64,000 bases of DNA from Ramlibacter sp. Leaf400 (GCF_001424545.1 NZ_LMQL01000009.1:328101-392100), one strand, 5' to 3'. Numbered from the stretch's first letter, positions 34,175 through 42,810 are shown. Program-made: numbers and translations. Notes: a model not told the origin generated them from the sequence alone.

Positions 34175-35344
34175 TCAGTGGCCTGTCAGCTGCCGGATGA
34201 ACGGAGCGAGTTCCGCCTTCTGCTCCAGCCCGAAGCCCGGCGCATCGCTGGGTCGCACCTTGGCGTTGCGGATCTCGCACTCCTTGGAGTAGCCGCCGAA
34301 AGGCTGGAACACGCCGGGGTAGGCCTCGCACGCGCCCAGCCCCAGCCCGACCACCGCGTGCAGGTTGATCAGGTGGCCGCCGTGCGGCACCGCCTGCCGG
34401 CGGTCGAACCCGTGCGACTCCAGCACCTGGATCATCCGGGCGTATTCCGTGATGCCGTAGCTCAGGCCGCCGTCCATCTGGAAGATGTCGCGCCGGGGGC
34501 GCATGCCGCCGAAGCGCACCAGGTTCAGCGTGTCGATCGCGGAGAACAGGTTCTCGCCGGTGGCCACGGCGCCGCCGTAGGCCTCGATCACCTCGCGATT
34601 GAGCTGGTAGTCCAGCGGATCGCCGATCTCCTCGAACCAGCGCAGGTCCAGCGGCTGGAGTTCCTTCGCATAGGCCAGCGCCGTCGGCAGGTCGAAGCGG
34701 CCGTTGGCGTCCACCATCAGGTGGGCGCCGCCGCCGGCGACCTGCAGGGCCTGCTCGACGCGCTTCATGTCCTCGGCCAGCGGAGCGCCGCCGATCTTCA
34801 TCTTGAAGCTCTCGAACCCCATCTCGCGGTAGCGCAGGAACTCGTCGCGCAGGGTCTGGCCGGTGCCGGGGGCGTAGTAGTAGCCCCCGCCCGTGTAGAC
34901 CTCCACCGGCGTGGCCACCGGCTCGCGCCCGAAGGCGCGGGCGATGGTGGCGTACGCAGGCTCGTCCGCCAGCTTGGCGTTGAGGTCCCAGATGGCGTGT
35001 TCGATCGCCGCGGCGGCGCCGGCGCGGTCGCCGTGCCCGCCGGGCTTCTCGTTGCGCATGATCGTGGCCAGCACCTGGGCCGCGTCGAAGCGCTCGCCGC
35101 CCTCGGCCAGCAGCGAAGCGGGCGGCGCCGACAGCAGCCGCGGGATCATGCGGTCGCGGATGATGCCGCTCTGGGCGAAGCGGCCGATCGAGTTGAAGCC
35201 CAGTCCGACGACGGGCCTGCCGCCACGGACCACGTCCGTGACGACGGCCACCAGCGAGACGGTGTGCTCCGAGAAATTGACGACGGCGTTGGCGACGCCG
35301 CCTTCGAGCTGGACCGCCAGCTCGCGGACTTCGGTGATGCGCAT
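34175..35344 (-). CDS. enolase-superfamily dehydratase, D(-)-tartrate dehydratase (TarD)-like
   Basis: The 389-residue protein matches the TarD branch of the enolase superfamily better than mandelate racemase. SLVAVVTDVVR, GLGFNSIGR, NEKPGGHGDR and GGGYYYAPG are TarD-like. The active site is complete: KMKIGG with the KxK base, DANGRFDL, EEIGDPLDY and GENLFS as metal ligands, and His in VPHGGH. TarD converts D-tartrate to oxaloacetate. A closely related substrate cannot be excluded. A Bug gene lies 17 bp upstream and a GntR/UTRA regulator diverges. Confidence 0.82.
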   Translation of the reverse strand: MRITEVRELAVQLEGGVANAVVNFSEHTVSLVAVVTDVVRGGRPVVGLGFNSIGRFAQSGIIRDRMIPRLLSAPPASLLAEGGERFDAAQVLATIMRNEKPGGHGDRAGAAAAIEHAIWDLNAKLADEPAYATIARAFGREPVATPVEVYTGGGYYYAPGTGQTLRDEFLRYREMGFESFKMKIGGAPLAEDMKRVEQALQVAGGGAHLMVDANGRFDLPTALAYAKELQPLDLRWFEEIGDPLDYQLNREVIEAYGGAVATGENLFSAIDTLNLVRFGGMRPRRDIFQMDGGLSYGITEYARMIQVLESHGFDRRQAVPHGGHLINLHAVVGLGLGACEAYPGVFQPFGGYSKECEIRNAKVRPSDAPGFGLEQKAELAPFIRQLTGH

Positions 35345-35361
35345 GGGAGTTGCCGCCTCGT

Positions 35362-36345
35362 TCACTCGGCCACGATGTTGGCGGTCTTGATGACGGAGCC
35401 CCACTTGGTGAGCTCGGCGTCGATGAACTTGCCGAACTCGGGCGCCGAGCTGCCGATGATGATCATGCCCAGGTTGGTCAGGCGGGTCTTCACCGCCTCG
35501 TCGGCCAGCACGGTCTTCAGGTCCGCGTTCAGGCGATCGCGCACGGCCGGGTCCACGCCCTTGGGCGCGACGATGCCCAGCCAGCCGAGCGCGTCGAATC
35601 CGGCCACGCCGCTTTCGGCCACGGTCGGCACCTCGGGCAGCTGCGGCACGCGGCGCGCGGTGGACACGGCCAGCACGCGCACCTTGCCGGCCTTGGCATG
35701 CGGCAGCACGGCCGGCAGCGAGTCGAACATGGCGTCGAGCTGGCCGCCGATGAGGTCGGTATAGGCCGGCGCGCTGCCGCGGTACGGCACGTGCGTGACC
35801 TGCACGCCGGTGCGCTGCTTGAGCAGCTCGAACGTCAGGTGCTGGAAGGATCCGACGCCGCCGGAGCCGTAGCTCAGTTTGGCCGGCGAGGCCTTGGCCG
35901 CGGCCAGCAGGTCGGCCACGGTCTTGTGGGGCGAGTTGGCCGGCACCACCAGCGCCTGGGCCACGCCGGCCACGTTCATGATGGGCGTGAGTTCGCGCGG
36001 GTTGTAGCCGGTGTTGGCGTACAGGTTGGGGGCCGAAGCCAGCGGACCGCTGGAGCCCAGCAGCAGCGTGTAGCCGTCCGCCGGTGCCGCCGCCGCCGCG
36101 CGGCTGCCGAGCGTGCCACCGGCGCCGCCCTTGTTGTCGACCACCAGAGTCTGGCCCCAAAGCTTGGACAGCGGCTCGCCCAACACGCGCGCCAGCACGT
36201 CCCCGCTCTGCCCCGCGGTGAAGGGCACGATGATGGTGACGGGCTTGGTGGGATACCCCGCCGGGCGCGCCTGCGCCCAGGCGGTGGGGGCGATGGCGGC
36301 CACGGCGGCGGCGGCCAGGGCGGAGATCAGGCTTCTGCGGTGCAT
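35362..36345 (-). CDS. Bug/TctC-family periplasmic binding protein (tartrate locus)
   Basis: The 327-residue protein has a signal peptide (MHRRSLISALAAAAVAAIAPTAWAQA) and Bug motifs: PVTIIVPFTAGQSGDVLARVLGE, LVVDNKGGAGGTLGSRAA, HVPYRGSAPAYTDLIGGQLDA. It is the first gene of a pair with the TarD-like dehydratase. A role in binding tartrate or a similar hydroxy-dicarboxylate is inferred. ACATAT/ATATGT operator-like sites lie in its promoter. Confidence 0.92.
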   Translation of the reverse strand: MHRRSLISALAAAAVAAIAPTAWAQARPAGYPTKPVTIIVPFTAGQSGDVLARVLGEPLSKLWGQTLVVDNKGGAGGTLGSRAAAAAPADGYTLLLGSSGPLASAPNLYANTGYNPRELTPIMNVAGVAQALVVPANSPHKTVADLLAAAKASPAKLSYGSGGVGSFQHLTFELLKQRTGVQVTHVPYRGSAPAYTDLIGGQLDAMFDSLPAVLPHAKAGKVRVLAVSTARRVPQLPEVPTVAESGVAGFDALGWLGIVAPKGVDPAVRDRLNADLKTVLADEAVKTRLTNLGMIIIGSSAPEFGKFIDAELTKWGSVIKTANIVAE

Positions 36346-36417
36346 CGAGGGGTCCTTCGGGGGTGGGTGCGGACGGCGTCCGGGGATGCGCCCATGGTAG
36401 ATTTGTCCTGACCATCG

Positions 36418-36457
36418 ATATGTCCGTACATATACGATGAACATATCGGGAACATAT
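36418..36457. promoter_or_regulatory. ACATAT operator cluster between divergent Bug and GntR genes
   Basis: A perfect inverted repeat ATATGT-CCGT-ACATAT occupies 36418-36433, followed by two more ACATAT copies at 36441-36446 and 36452-36457, in the same orientation. The AT-rich cluster stands out from the GC-rich flanks and lies 17 bp before the GntR start. Binding by that GntR protein is the simplest reading. Confidence 0.55.
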
Positions 36458-36473
36458 CTCGGGAGACCCGCGC

Positions 36474-37220
36474 GTGGCGCTTGCCCTGTACCAGCAGATT
36501 TCAGAGGACCTGCTCAGGAAGATCAGCTCGGGCGTGCTGCCCGTGGGCACCCTGCTGCCGACCGAGCTGGCCCTGATGGCGACCTACCGCACCAGCCGCA
36601 ACACCGTGCGCATGGCCCTGCAGCAGCTGCAGGCGCGCGGCCTGATCTCGCGCCGGCGCAACCGCGGCACGCTGGTGGAGGCGCTGCCTGGCGGCGCCGC
36701 CACCTTCACGCAGTCGCTCTCCTCCCTGGACGGGCTGGTGACCCTGGCCAGCACGGCCCAGCGCGAGATCCTGGCCGCCGACGACGTGGTGCTGGACGCC
36801 GCGATGGCCAAGGGCCTGCGCTGCCCGCCCGGCTCTCGCTGGTACCACCTGGCGATGGTGCGCCGCGAAGCGGGCAAGCCACGCCCGCTGGGGTGGACCG
36901 ATGCCTACGTGGAGCCCCACTACCGGCAGGTGCGCGACATGGCCGAGCAGCAGCCCGGCATGCTGCTGGTCGACCTGATCGAGGCGATGTTCGGCCGCCG
37001 CATCGAGACGGTGGAGCAGACCGTGTCCTCGTGCGCGATCAGCCAGGAGATGTCGCAGCCGCTGGGGGTGGCCAAGGGAACGCCGGCGCTGCGGGTGCTG
37101 CGGCACTACCGGGATGCAGCACGCCACCTGGTCGTCGTGACCCGGTCGCTGTACCCGGAGAACCGCTACTCGATGACGACGACGCTGGTCAGGAGTGGCG
37201 CGGCGCAATCGCGGGCCTAG
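36474..37220 (+). CDS. GntR-family regulator with UTRA domain (HutC type)
   Basis: The 248-residue protein has an N-terminal winged helix (YQQISEDLLRKISSGVLPVGTLLPTELALMATYRTSRNTVRMALQQLQARGLI) and a C-terminal UTRA ligand domain (WYHLAMVRRE... DAYVEPHY... ALRVLRHYRDAARHLVVVTRSLYP). The start is GTG. It diverges from the Bug-tartrate dehydratase pair, which it probably represses until the substrate is present. The upstream ACATAT repeats are likely binding sites. Confidence 0.88.
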   Translation: MALALYQQISEDLLRKISSGVLPVGTLLPTELALMATYRTSRNTVRMALQQLQARGLISRRRNRGTLVEALPGGAATFTQSLSSLDGLVTLASTAQREILAADDVVLDAAMAKGLRCPPGSRWYHLAMVRREAGKPRPLGWTDAYVEPHYRQVRDMAEQQPGMLLVDLIEAMFGRRIETVEQTVSSCAISQEMSQPLGVAKGTPALRVLRHYRDAARHLVVVTRSLYPENRYSMTTTLVRSGAAQSRA

Positions 37221-37245
37221 CGGCGCACGTCGACCGCGGCCCGAA

Positions 37246-37797
37246 TCAAGGCAGGCGGGCGAGGATGGTCTTCATCAGCGATTCGAGCGCCGGCCGCATC
37301 GACTCGCCGGGCTTGCCCTCGGGCGCGTCGAGCGACAGCGCGAGCGTGCGGTCGCCCGCCTTCACCACCAGGAAAGCCACGTTGTTCTGGTGCTTGTTGT
37401 CCGGCTTGGGGTAGAGGAAGTACGCGCGCTCGCCGAACCCGGAAGCCGGCGTCTGCGGCTCCTTGTCCTTCTTGAAGCCCTTGAGGGTGGACTCCCAGGC
37501 CTCCCACGACTTCGGGCCCGAATACACCTTGAGTTCACCGCTGCCGACGTTGCAGATCCAGCCGCCCTGGCCGGCGGGCTCCGGGTCGACGTAGGGATCG
37601 CGGCCGGTCGCCTTCTGCACGTCGGCGCGCGTGATCAGCGAGCAGGCCTGCACGCTGCCCGCCGGCGTCTTTCGCGCCAGCTCCTTCGCGGCCTGTTCCC
37701 GCGCGGTCTGCGAAGCCGGCGCCGCGGACGGCGCCAGGGCCAGGGACATCACCACCGGCCATGCGGCACGGGCAAACGATTCGAGCCGGGAGGTCAT
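37246..37797 (-). CDS. exported protein of unknown function
   Basis: The 183-residue product has a signal-peptide-like start (WPVVMSLALAPSAAPASQ). The mature part begins with CSLITRADVQKATGRDP and includes GGWICNVG, a pattern seen in secreted proteins of the DUF3558 type that start with a conserved Cys-Ser-Leu-hydrophobic motif. I cannot assign a function. It is convergent with the GntR gene and lies 117 bp downstream of the Mn exporter gene on the same strand. Confidence 0.62.
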   Translation of the reverse strand: MTSRLESFARAAWPVVMSLALAPSAAPASQTAREQAAKELARKTPAGSVQACSLITRADVQKATGRDPYVDPEPAGQGGWICNVGSGELKVYSGPKSWEAWESTLKGFKKDKEPQTPASGFGERAYFLYPKPDNKHQNNVAFLVVKAGDRTLALSLDAPEGKPGESMRPALESLMKTILARLP

Positions 37798-37914
37798 CGC
37801 ATCTCCTTCCGATCGCAGGGCCACGGACAGCGGGCGTTCCCGCCCGCGCACGGTACATCGACAGGCCTGCGCCGGGCAACACGGCCGTGGCGAACGACCG
37901 ACCGACGAGCAGGT

Positions 37915-38499
37915 TCAGGCCAGGCCCAGCCCCAGGTTCACCTTCAGCAGGATCAGGAGGCCGAACAGCGCGAACAGCGCGGCGGCGACGAACCTCATCT
38001 TCGCCAATGGCACATGGCGGGCCAGGCGTTCGCCCAGGAGCACGGCCGGCACGTTGGCGACCATCATCCCGAGCGTGGTGCCGACCACCACCGCCGCGAG
38101 GCTGGCGTACTTGGCGCCCAGCGCCACCGTGGCCAGTTGCGTCTTGTCGCCCATCTCGGCGAGGAAGAAGGCGACCAGCGCGGTCGCGAAGGCCCCCGCG
38201 AGGCCGGTCTGCCGGGTGTCCCGCTCGTCCAGCTTGTCCGGGATGAGGGCCCAGCCGGCGAATGCCAGGAAGCCCAGGCCCAGGACCCAGCGCATCACGT
38301 CGGGGGCGACGTGGGCCGCGACCCAGTCGCCGACCCAGGCCGCCACGAAATGGTTGGCGATGGTGGCCGCGAAGATGCCGGAAATGATCGCCCAGGGCCG
38401 GCCGCGAAAGCGGGCCGCGAGGACGAAGGAGAGCAGCTGGGTCTTGTCGCCCATCTCGGCGACGGTGACCATCGCGAGCGATGCAAGGAAGGCTTCCAC
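37915..38499 (-). CDS. GDT1/TMEM165 (UPF0016)-family cation exporter, probable manganese exporter
   Basis: The 194-residue membrane protein has two copies of the family signature: AEMGDKTQLLSFVLA near residue 15 and AEMGDKTQLATVALG in the second half. Each is in a three-helix bundle, giving six helices. The duplicated E-x-G-D-K-T motif forms the cation path. A GTG start is used here because family members begin MEAFL. Upstream frames run into a yybP-ykoY riboswitch, which supports manganese export. Confidence 0.87.
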   Translation of the reverse strand: MEAFLASLAMVTVAEMGDKTQLLSFVLAARFRGRPWAIISGIFAATIANHFVAAWVGDWVAAHVAPDVMRWVLGLGFLAFAGWALIPDKLDERDTRQTGLAGAFATALVAFFLAEMGDKTQLATVALGAKYASLAAVVVGTTLGMMVANVPAVLLGERLARHVPLAKMRFVAAALFALFGLLILLKVNLGLGLA

Positions 38500-38528
38500 G
38501 AGGAGAGTCCGAGGCCAGGAAAGACGGA

Positions 38529-38672
38529 TGACTGCGCGCCTCCCTGGCCATACCGGAGGACACGCAGTCAAAGGTCTTGCCAGGCTGTGACAGCTGCCTG
38601 CGCCATGGCCGGACAGGCCAAGTGTGTTGACGCAAGCCCTCGCGGTGCGAGGCGGCTACTCCCCAATGACGG
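38529..38672 (-). ncRNA. yybP-ykoY manganese riboswitch upstream of the GDT1-family gene
   Basis: Read on the - strand, the conserved 5' element ATTGGGGAGTAGCC lies at 38654-38667 and the conserved 3' element GCAAGACCTTTG at 38569-38580, with hairpins between (GGCCATGGCGCAGGCAGCTGTC region), as in the yybP-ykoY aptamer. The 3' end TGACTGCG (38563-38570) can instead pair with CGCAGTCA (38529-38536), which excludes the closing aptamer stem. That is a plausible switch. Metal-bound RNA would then allow expression of the exporter. Confidence 0.83.
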
Positions 38673-38725
38673 GCGAGGCGGGATCATAAGCGATGCGCTG
38701 AGCCCGCCATGATCCCCGGGGAAAT

Positions 38726-38752
38726 GGGCGGCCCCCTTCGAAGGAGCCGCCC
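38726..38752 (-). terminator. putative terminator of the exported-protein gene at 38762
   Basis: GGGCGGC (38726-38732) pairs with GCCGCCC (38746-38752), and the loop has an inner CCTTCGAAGG self-complementary core, making a long GC stem just after the stop at 38762. Only a weak T-rich stretch follows on the - strand. It also separates this gene from the riboswitch transcript. Confidence 0.5.
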
Positions 38753-38761
38753 GCTGCGCCC

Positions 38762-39763
38762 TCAGGGCGCCTGGAACCCGGGCGGGAAGGCCGGCTGCAG
38801 CCGCACGTCGAAGGGCACCGGGAACGGATGGCGCAACACGACCGCCCCGCCCCGCACGCGGTTCTGCGCCTGGCAGTTCTGCGTGCAGGCCGTGGCTGGC
38901 GGCGCGACCTCCGTGGCGTCCTCGCCGGTCACCATGCCCATGCGCCCGCCGCTGGCCACGTCCCAGACCGACACCCGGCCGCAGTGCCGCACGGTCACGA
39001 ACTCACCGGTGCGCGTGCGGATCTGGTTGTCGCAGCCCACGGGGAGGATGCGGGTGGCGACCTGCGGGCTGTCGCGTCCCACGAAGGCGCGCGACAGGTC
39101 GTTGGCCCAGTTGATGCGCGGCGTGACCTCGATGTCCTGGTTGCGGGTCGGGTCGCTCGGGCGGAAGGGCACGATGTCGCCTTCGCGGGCGCGGAAGTTC
39201 GGGTTGTCGAAGTAGAAGGTGCCCACGGCCAGCACGTGCGTGATGCGCGTCACCGTGCCGTCGCCGCGCTCGGGCTCCATCTGGAACAGGCCGCCCTGGG
39301 TGCAGTCCTTGGCCTGGATCTTCATGCTCACGCCGGTGCCCGTGCGCATCAGGACGATCTCCTCTTCGTCGAGTTCCACCGAGACCGGGCTGGCGAGCAC
39401 GAGTCCGCGGTGGTCCGGGATCTTGCTCTCGAAGACCGGTGCGTCGCCGCCTGCCGTCTGCGTGCCGGGGGCGTTGGAGGCGAGGAACCGGTAGTCGCGG
39501 ATGCCGAAGGTGGACATGTCGACCCGGAACTGCACGTAGCGGCCCTTGACGATGAAGCTGGAGCCCAGGGTCGCGGCCGCGATGCGGACTTCGCGGTCGC
39601 CCCGCGTGACCAGCGTTCCGTCGGCGCGGAGGATCGAGAAGCCTCCGCCTTCGCAGAACTTGGACGAGGAGGCCTCGGCCTGGGGCGAGGCCAGTGCGAA
39701 CAGGCAAGCTGCGAGGGCGGCGGCCGCGGCGTGGGGGCCGCAACGCCTGGTGGCGATTCTCAT
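38762..39763 (-). CDS. large exported protein of unknown function
   Basis: The 333-residue product has a signal peptide (AAAAALAACLFALASPQAEASSS, cleavage near 31). The mature part is predicted mainly beta: VRIAAATLGSSFIVKGRYVQFRVDM, FYFDNPNFRAREGDIVPFRPSDPT. It has several cysteines (FCEGGG, KDCTQGG, VGCDNQ, RHCGR, ACTQNCQ) that could form periplasmic disulfides. I do not recognise a family. It is divergent from the NYN-domain gene and followed by a hairpin. Confidence 0.65.
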   Translation of the reverse strand: MRIATRRCGPHAAAAALAACLFALASPQAEASSSKFCEGGGFSILRADGTLVTRGDREVRIAAATLGSSFIVKGRYVQFRVDMSTFGIRDYRFLASNAPGTQTAGGDAPVFESKIPDHRGLVLASPVSVELDEEEIVLMRTGTGVSMKIQAKDCTQGGLFQMEPERGDGTVTRITHVLAVGTFYFDNPNFRAREGDIVPFRPSDPTRNQDIEVTPRINWANDLSRAFVGRDSPQVATRILPVGCDNQIRTRTGEFVTVRHCGRVSVWDVASGGRMGMVTGEDATEVAPPATACTQNCQAQNRVRGGAVVLRHPFPVPFDVRLQPAFPPGFQAP

Positions 39764-39962
39764 GGGTGGGACTCCTTTGGATGGACTCGGTGGATGGGCA
39801 CGACCTCACCTCCACCGCGCCGTGCGACGGAGGTGGCGGAACTGGTGCATCGCACGCCCCATGCCCGTTCCCCCGCCCGCAACCCCATCCGTCCGCTTTG
39901 TCGGGTCATGCGCAACGGGCAACGGACGCGTTTCCGTGCGCTTCATCCCGGTGCCCGGGGAA

Positions 39963-39980
39963 GTGGGGCAAATGCCCCAC
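39963..39980. repeat. perfect inverted repeat GTGGGGC-AAAT-GCCCCAC
   Basis: A 7-bp stem with a 4-nt loop lies 57 bp upstream of the NYN-domain gene, in a 274-bp divergent gap that otherwise shows no gene. It is followed by CCAATGGGGAAA, repeating TGGGG. It may be an operator or a leader hairpin. No T-run follows, so it is not a typical terminator. Confidence 0.4.
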
Positions 39981-40037
39981 CCAATGGGGAAATTCCGCCG
40001 GCTGCGCTGGTTACGATCCGCAGCAGGAGTGCCTTCC

Positions 40038-40589
40038 ATGCCCAAGACCGACGCGGCCGACAGCCGCACCGTGGCCCTGTACTGGGATTTCGAGAACATC
40101 CATGCCGGGCTGTGCGAGGAGCGGGAGCCGGGCGCCTACGCGCGCGGCGACTTCCGCTTCAAGCCGCAGGAGCCGCTGGTGGACGTGCAGGCGATCATCG
40201 ACCTGGCCTCGACCTTCGGTCCGCTCGCGATCAACCGGGCCTATTGCAACTGGCAGTTCTTCGGGCGCTACCGCGACGTGCTGCTGCAGAACGCGGTGGA
40301 GCTGATCCAGCTCTTCCCGCCCGGCGGCACGGCCAAGAACGGCGCCGACATCAGGCTGTGCCTGGACGCCACCGAGGACATCTGGCGCTTCGGCCACATC
40401 GGCACGGTGATCATCGTGGGCGGCGACAGCGACTTCGTTCCGGTGTCGCAGAAGATCAAGGCCGCCGGCCGCACGCTCATCGGCGTGGGCACCCGCAAGG
40501 CGACCAACCGCCACTGGGCCACGAGCTGCCACGGGTTCCGCTACTACGAGGACCTCGGCACCCGTCCCGTTGAACAGCCGGCAGCCTGA
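40038..40589 (+). CDS. NYN-domain (PIN-like) putative ribonuclease
   Basis: The 183-residue protein begins with the NYN-domain core: ALYWDFENIH (the first catalytic Asp-x-x-Asn), NWQFFGRY, the middle KNGADIRLCLDATEDI and the late GGDSDFVPVSQKIKAAG. The four acidic positions typical of metal-dependent PIN-like nucleases are present. Bacterial NYN proteins are presumed RNases. A CAGGAG ribosome-binding site supports the ATG. It stands alone and is convergent with a Bug gene. Confidence 0.85.
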   Translation: MPKTDAADSRTVALYWDFENIHAGLCEEREPGAYARGDFRFKPQEPLVDVQAIIDLASTFGPLAINRAYCNWQFFGRYRDVLLQNAVELIQLFPPGGTAKNGADIRLCLDATEDIWRFGHIGTVIIVGGDSDFVPVSQKIKAAGRTLIGVGTRKATNRHWATSCHGFRYYEDLGTRPVEQPAA

Positions 40590-40592
40590 GCC

Positions 40593-40613
40593 GGTGCGGC
40601 CCGGGCCCGCACC
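40593..40613. terminator. putative bidirectional terminator between NYN and Bug genes
   Basis: GGTGCGG (40593-40599) pairs with CCGCACC (40607-40613), and the loop is itself the palindrome GCCCGGGC-like CCCGGGC. It fills the 35-bp gap between convergent genes. No strong T-run is seen. Confidence 0.4.
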
Positions 40614-40624
40614 CCCGCCGTTGC

Positions 40625-41593
40625 TCAGTCGGCGTAAGCGCCGGCGGCACGGATGACCGGACCCAGCCGGTCGGTCTCGGTCTTGAGCCAGGTCTTCAGG
40701 CCGTCGGGCGACTGCTTGGCCTCGGGCACGATCTCCGCGCCCAGGTCCTTCATGCGCTGCTGGAACGCGGGGTCCTTCAGGGCGGCGCGGACCGCGGCGT
40801 TCACCTTCTGCACCACCGCGGGCGGCGTGCCCTTGGGCGCGTAGATGCCGTGCCAGACCACCATCTGGAAGCCCTTCAGGCCCTGCTCGGCCAGGGTGGG
40901 GACCTCGGGCATGGCGGCGATCCGCTGCGTCGTCGTCACGCCGTAGAGCTTCACCGACCCTGCCTTGATGTGCGACGTGGTGCTGGTCGTCTGGTCGCAC
41001 AGCAGGTCCACCTGCCCGCCGAGCAGCGCGTTCAGCGCCGGGCCCGTGCCCTGGTACGGCACGGTCTGCAACTCCAGGCCGACGGCCTGTCGGAACAGCA
41101 GGCTGCACAGGTGCGAGACCGCGCCCAGGCCGGCGTGCGCCACGTTGACCTTGGCCGTGTTCGCCTTCAGGTAGGCGATCAGTTCCTGCAGGTTGGCGGC
41201 CGGCAGGTCCTTGCGGCCGATCAGCGTCATCGGCACGTCGATGACCTGGCTGACGAACTCGAAGTCGTTCAGCGGCGTGTACTGCAGCTTGCGGTAGAGC
41301 GCCGGCGCGGTGGCCATGCCGTTGTGGTGGATCAGCAGCGTGTAGCCGTCCGGCGCGGCCCGCGCCACGTGCGCGGCCGCCACCGTGCCGCCGGCCCCCA
41401 GCTTGTTCTCCACGACCACGGGCTGGCCCAGGCTGGCCGTCATCGCCTGCCCGAGCGCACGCGTCACCACGTCGGTGGGCCCGCCCGCGGCGAACGGGAC
41501 CACCATGGTGATCGGCTTCCTCGGGAAGGCGTCCTGCGCGGACACGCCCAGGGCGAGCAGCGCGGCGCCGGAGAAGGCAAAGAGGCGTTTCAT
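40625..41593 (-). CDS. Bug/TctC-family periplasmic binding protein (acyl-CoA operon)
   Basis: The 322-residue protein has a signal peptide (MKRLFAFSGAALLALGVSAQD) and Bug motifs: PITMVVPFAAGGPTDVVTRALGQ, VVVENKLGAGGTVAAAHVA, VPYQGTGPALNALLGGQVDLL. It is the last gene of the operon that starts at 48407, 20 bp after the CoA-transferase gene. It probably delivers the acid activated by that CoA-transferase. Both this and a second, ABC-type binding protein gene are in the operon without a permease. Confidence 0.92.
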   Translation of the reverse strand: MKRLFAFSGAALLALGVSAQDAFPRKPITMVVPFAAGGPTDVVTRALGQAMTASLGQPVVVENKLGAGGTVAAAHVARAAPDGYTLLIHHNGMATAPALYRKLQYTPLNDFEFVSQVIDVPMTLIGRKDLPAANLQELIAYLKANTAKVNVAHAGLGAVSHLCSLLFRQAVGLELQTVPYQGTGPALNALLGGQVDLLCDQTTSTTSHIKAGSVKLYGVTTTQRIAAMPEVPTLAEQGLKGFQMVVWHGIYAPKGTPPAVVQKVNAAVRAALKDPAFQQRMKDLGAEIVPEAKQSPDGLKTWLKTETDRLGPVIRAAGAYAD

Positions 41594-41613
41594 GGGGAGT
41601 CTCCTTCTTGGGG

Positions 41614-42810
41614 TCAGATCACTTGCTTGTCGCGCAGCTCGCGGATGTCGTCGCTGCGAAAGCCAAGTTCGGCGAGGATGGCGTCGGTGTGCTGCCCCAG
41701 GCCCGGCACCGCGTCCATGCGGACCTCCTGCGGCGTGCGCGCGCCCGGCGGCAGCAGGGCGGGCACGGCACCGGCGGGCGTGTCCACCTCGGTCCAGCGC
41801 GAGCGCGCCTGCAGCTGCCCGTGGTTCCACACGTCGTGCATGTCGTTGATGCGGGCGTTGGCGATCTGCGCCTCTTCCACGCGCTGCGCCACCTCCTCGG
41901 CCGTGAGCGCGGCGAAGGCGTCGACGATCAGGCTGCGCAGCACCTGCCGGTTGGCCACGCGCCTGGTGTTGGAGGAGAAGCGCTCATCCTTGGCCAGTTC
42001 CGGCTGCAGCAGCACGCGATCGCAGAACACCACCCATTCGCGCTCGTTCTGCAGCCCCAGCATGACGGACTTGCCGTCGCCCGCCGGGAACGGGCCGTAG
42101 GGGTAGATGGTCGCGTGCGCCGCGCCCGCGCGCACCGGCGGCTTGGCGCCGTCGAAGGCGTAATAGAGCGGGAAGCTCATCCACTCCACCATGCTCTCGA
42201 GCATGGAGATGTCGATGCGCTTGCCGCGCCCGGTGCGGCCCCGCTCCAGCAGCGCCGCCAGGATGTTGGAGTAGGCGTACATGCCGGCGGCGATGTCCGC
42301 GATCGAGCAGCCCGCCTTGGCCGGCTCCTCCGGCGAGCCGGTGACGGAGAGGAAGCCCGACTCGCTCTGGATCAGCAGGTCGTAGGCCTTCTTGTCGCGG
42401 AAAGGCCCGGGCGCCTGCGGGTCGTCGCCGTAGCCCGAGATGTCGCAGACGATCAGGCGCGGGTGGCGCGCCGAGAGCGCCTCGTACGAGAGCCCCAGGC
42501 GCGACGCCGCGCCCGGGGCCAGGTTCTGCACCAGCACGTCGGCACGCGCGACCAGCTCGTCCAGGATGCGCTCGGCCTGCGGCTTCTTCACGTCCAGCGT
42601 GATGCTCTCCTTGGAGCGGTTGGTCCAGACGAAGTGCGAGGCGAGGCCGCGCACGCGCTCGTCGTAGGCCCGGGCGAAGTCGCCGCTGCCGGGCCGCTCC
42701 ACCTTGATCACCCGCGCGCCCAGGTCGGCCAGCTGGCGGGTGCAGAACGGCGCGGCGATGGCGTGCTCGAGCGTGACGACGGTGATGCCGGAAAGGGGCA
42801 GGTTGCTCAC
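41614..42810 (-). CDS. class III CoA-transferase (CaiB/BaiF family)
   Basis: The 398-residue protein has the family start LSGITVVTLEHAIAAPFCTRQLADLGARVIKVERPGSGD and the nucleophilic Asp144 in KAYDLLIQSESG, which carries the aspartyl-CoA intermediate. Class III enzymes move CoA between carboxylates such as succinyl-CoA and a second acid. Its place between a hydratase gene and an acyl-CoA dehydrogenase gene suggests it activates the pathway substrate. The acid cannot be named. Confidence 0.9.
   Translation of the reverse strand: MSNLPLSGITVVTLEHAIAAPFCTRQLADLGARVIKVERPGSGDFARAYDERVRGLASHFVWTNRSKESITLDVKKPQAERILDELVARADVLVQNLAPGAASRLGLSYEALSARHPRLIVCDISGYGDDPQAPGPFRDKKAYDLLIQSESGFLSVTGSPEEPAKAGCSIADIAAGMYAYSNILAALLERGRTGRGKRIDISMLESMVEWMSFPLYYAFDGAKPPVRAGAAHATIYPYGPFPAGDGKSVMLGLQNEREWVVFCDRVLLQPELAKDERFSSNTRRVANRQVLRSLIVDAFAALTAEEVAQRVEEAQIANARINDMHDVWNHGQLQARSRWTEVDTPAGAVPALLPPGARTPQEVRMDAVPGLGQHTDAILAELGFRSDDIRELRDKQVI

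Noticed and set aside
38500..38571. TTG start for the GDT1 exporter upstream of 38499
   Set aside because: That TTG lies inside the conserved CCTTTGAC of the riboswitch, and the extension does not look like the family N-terminus.
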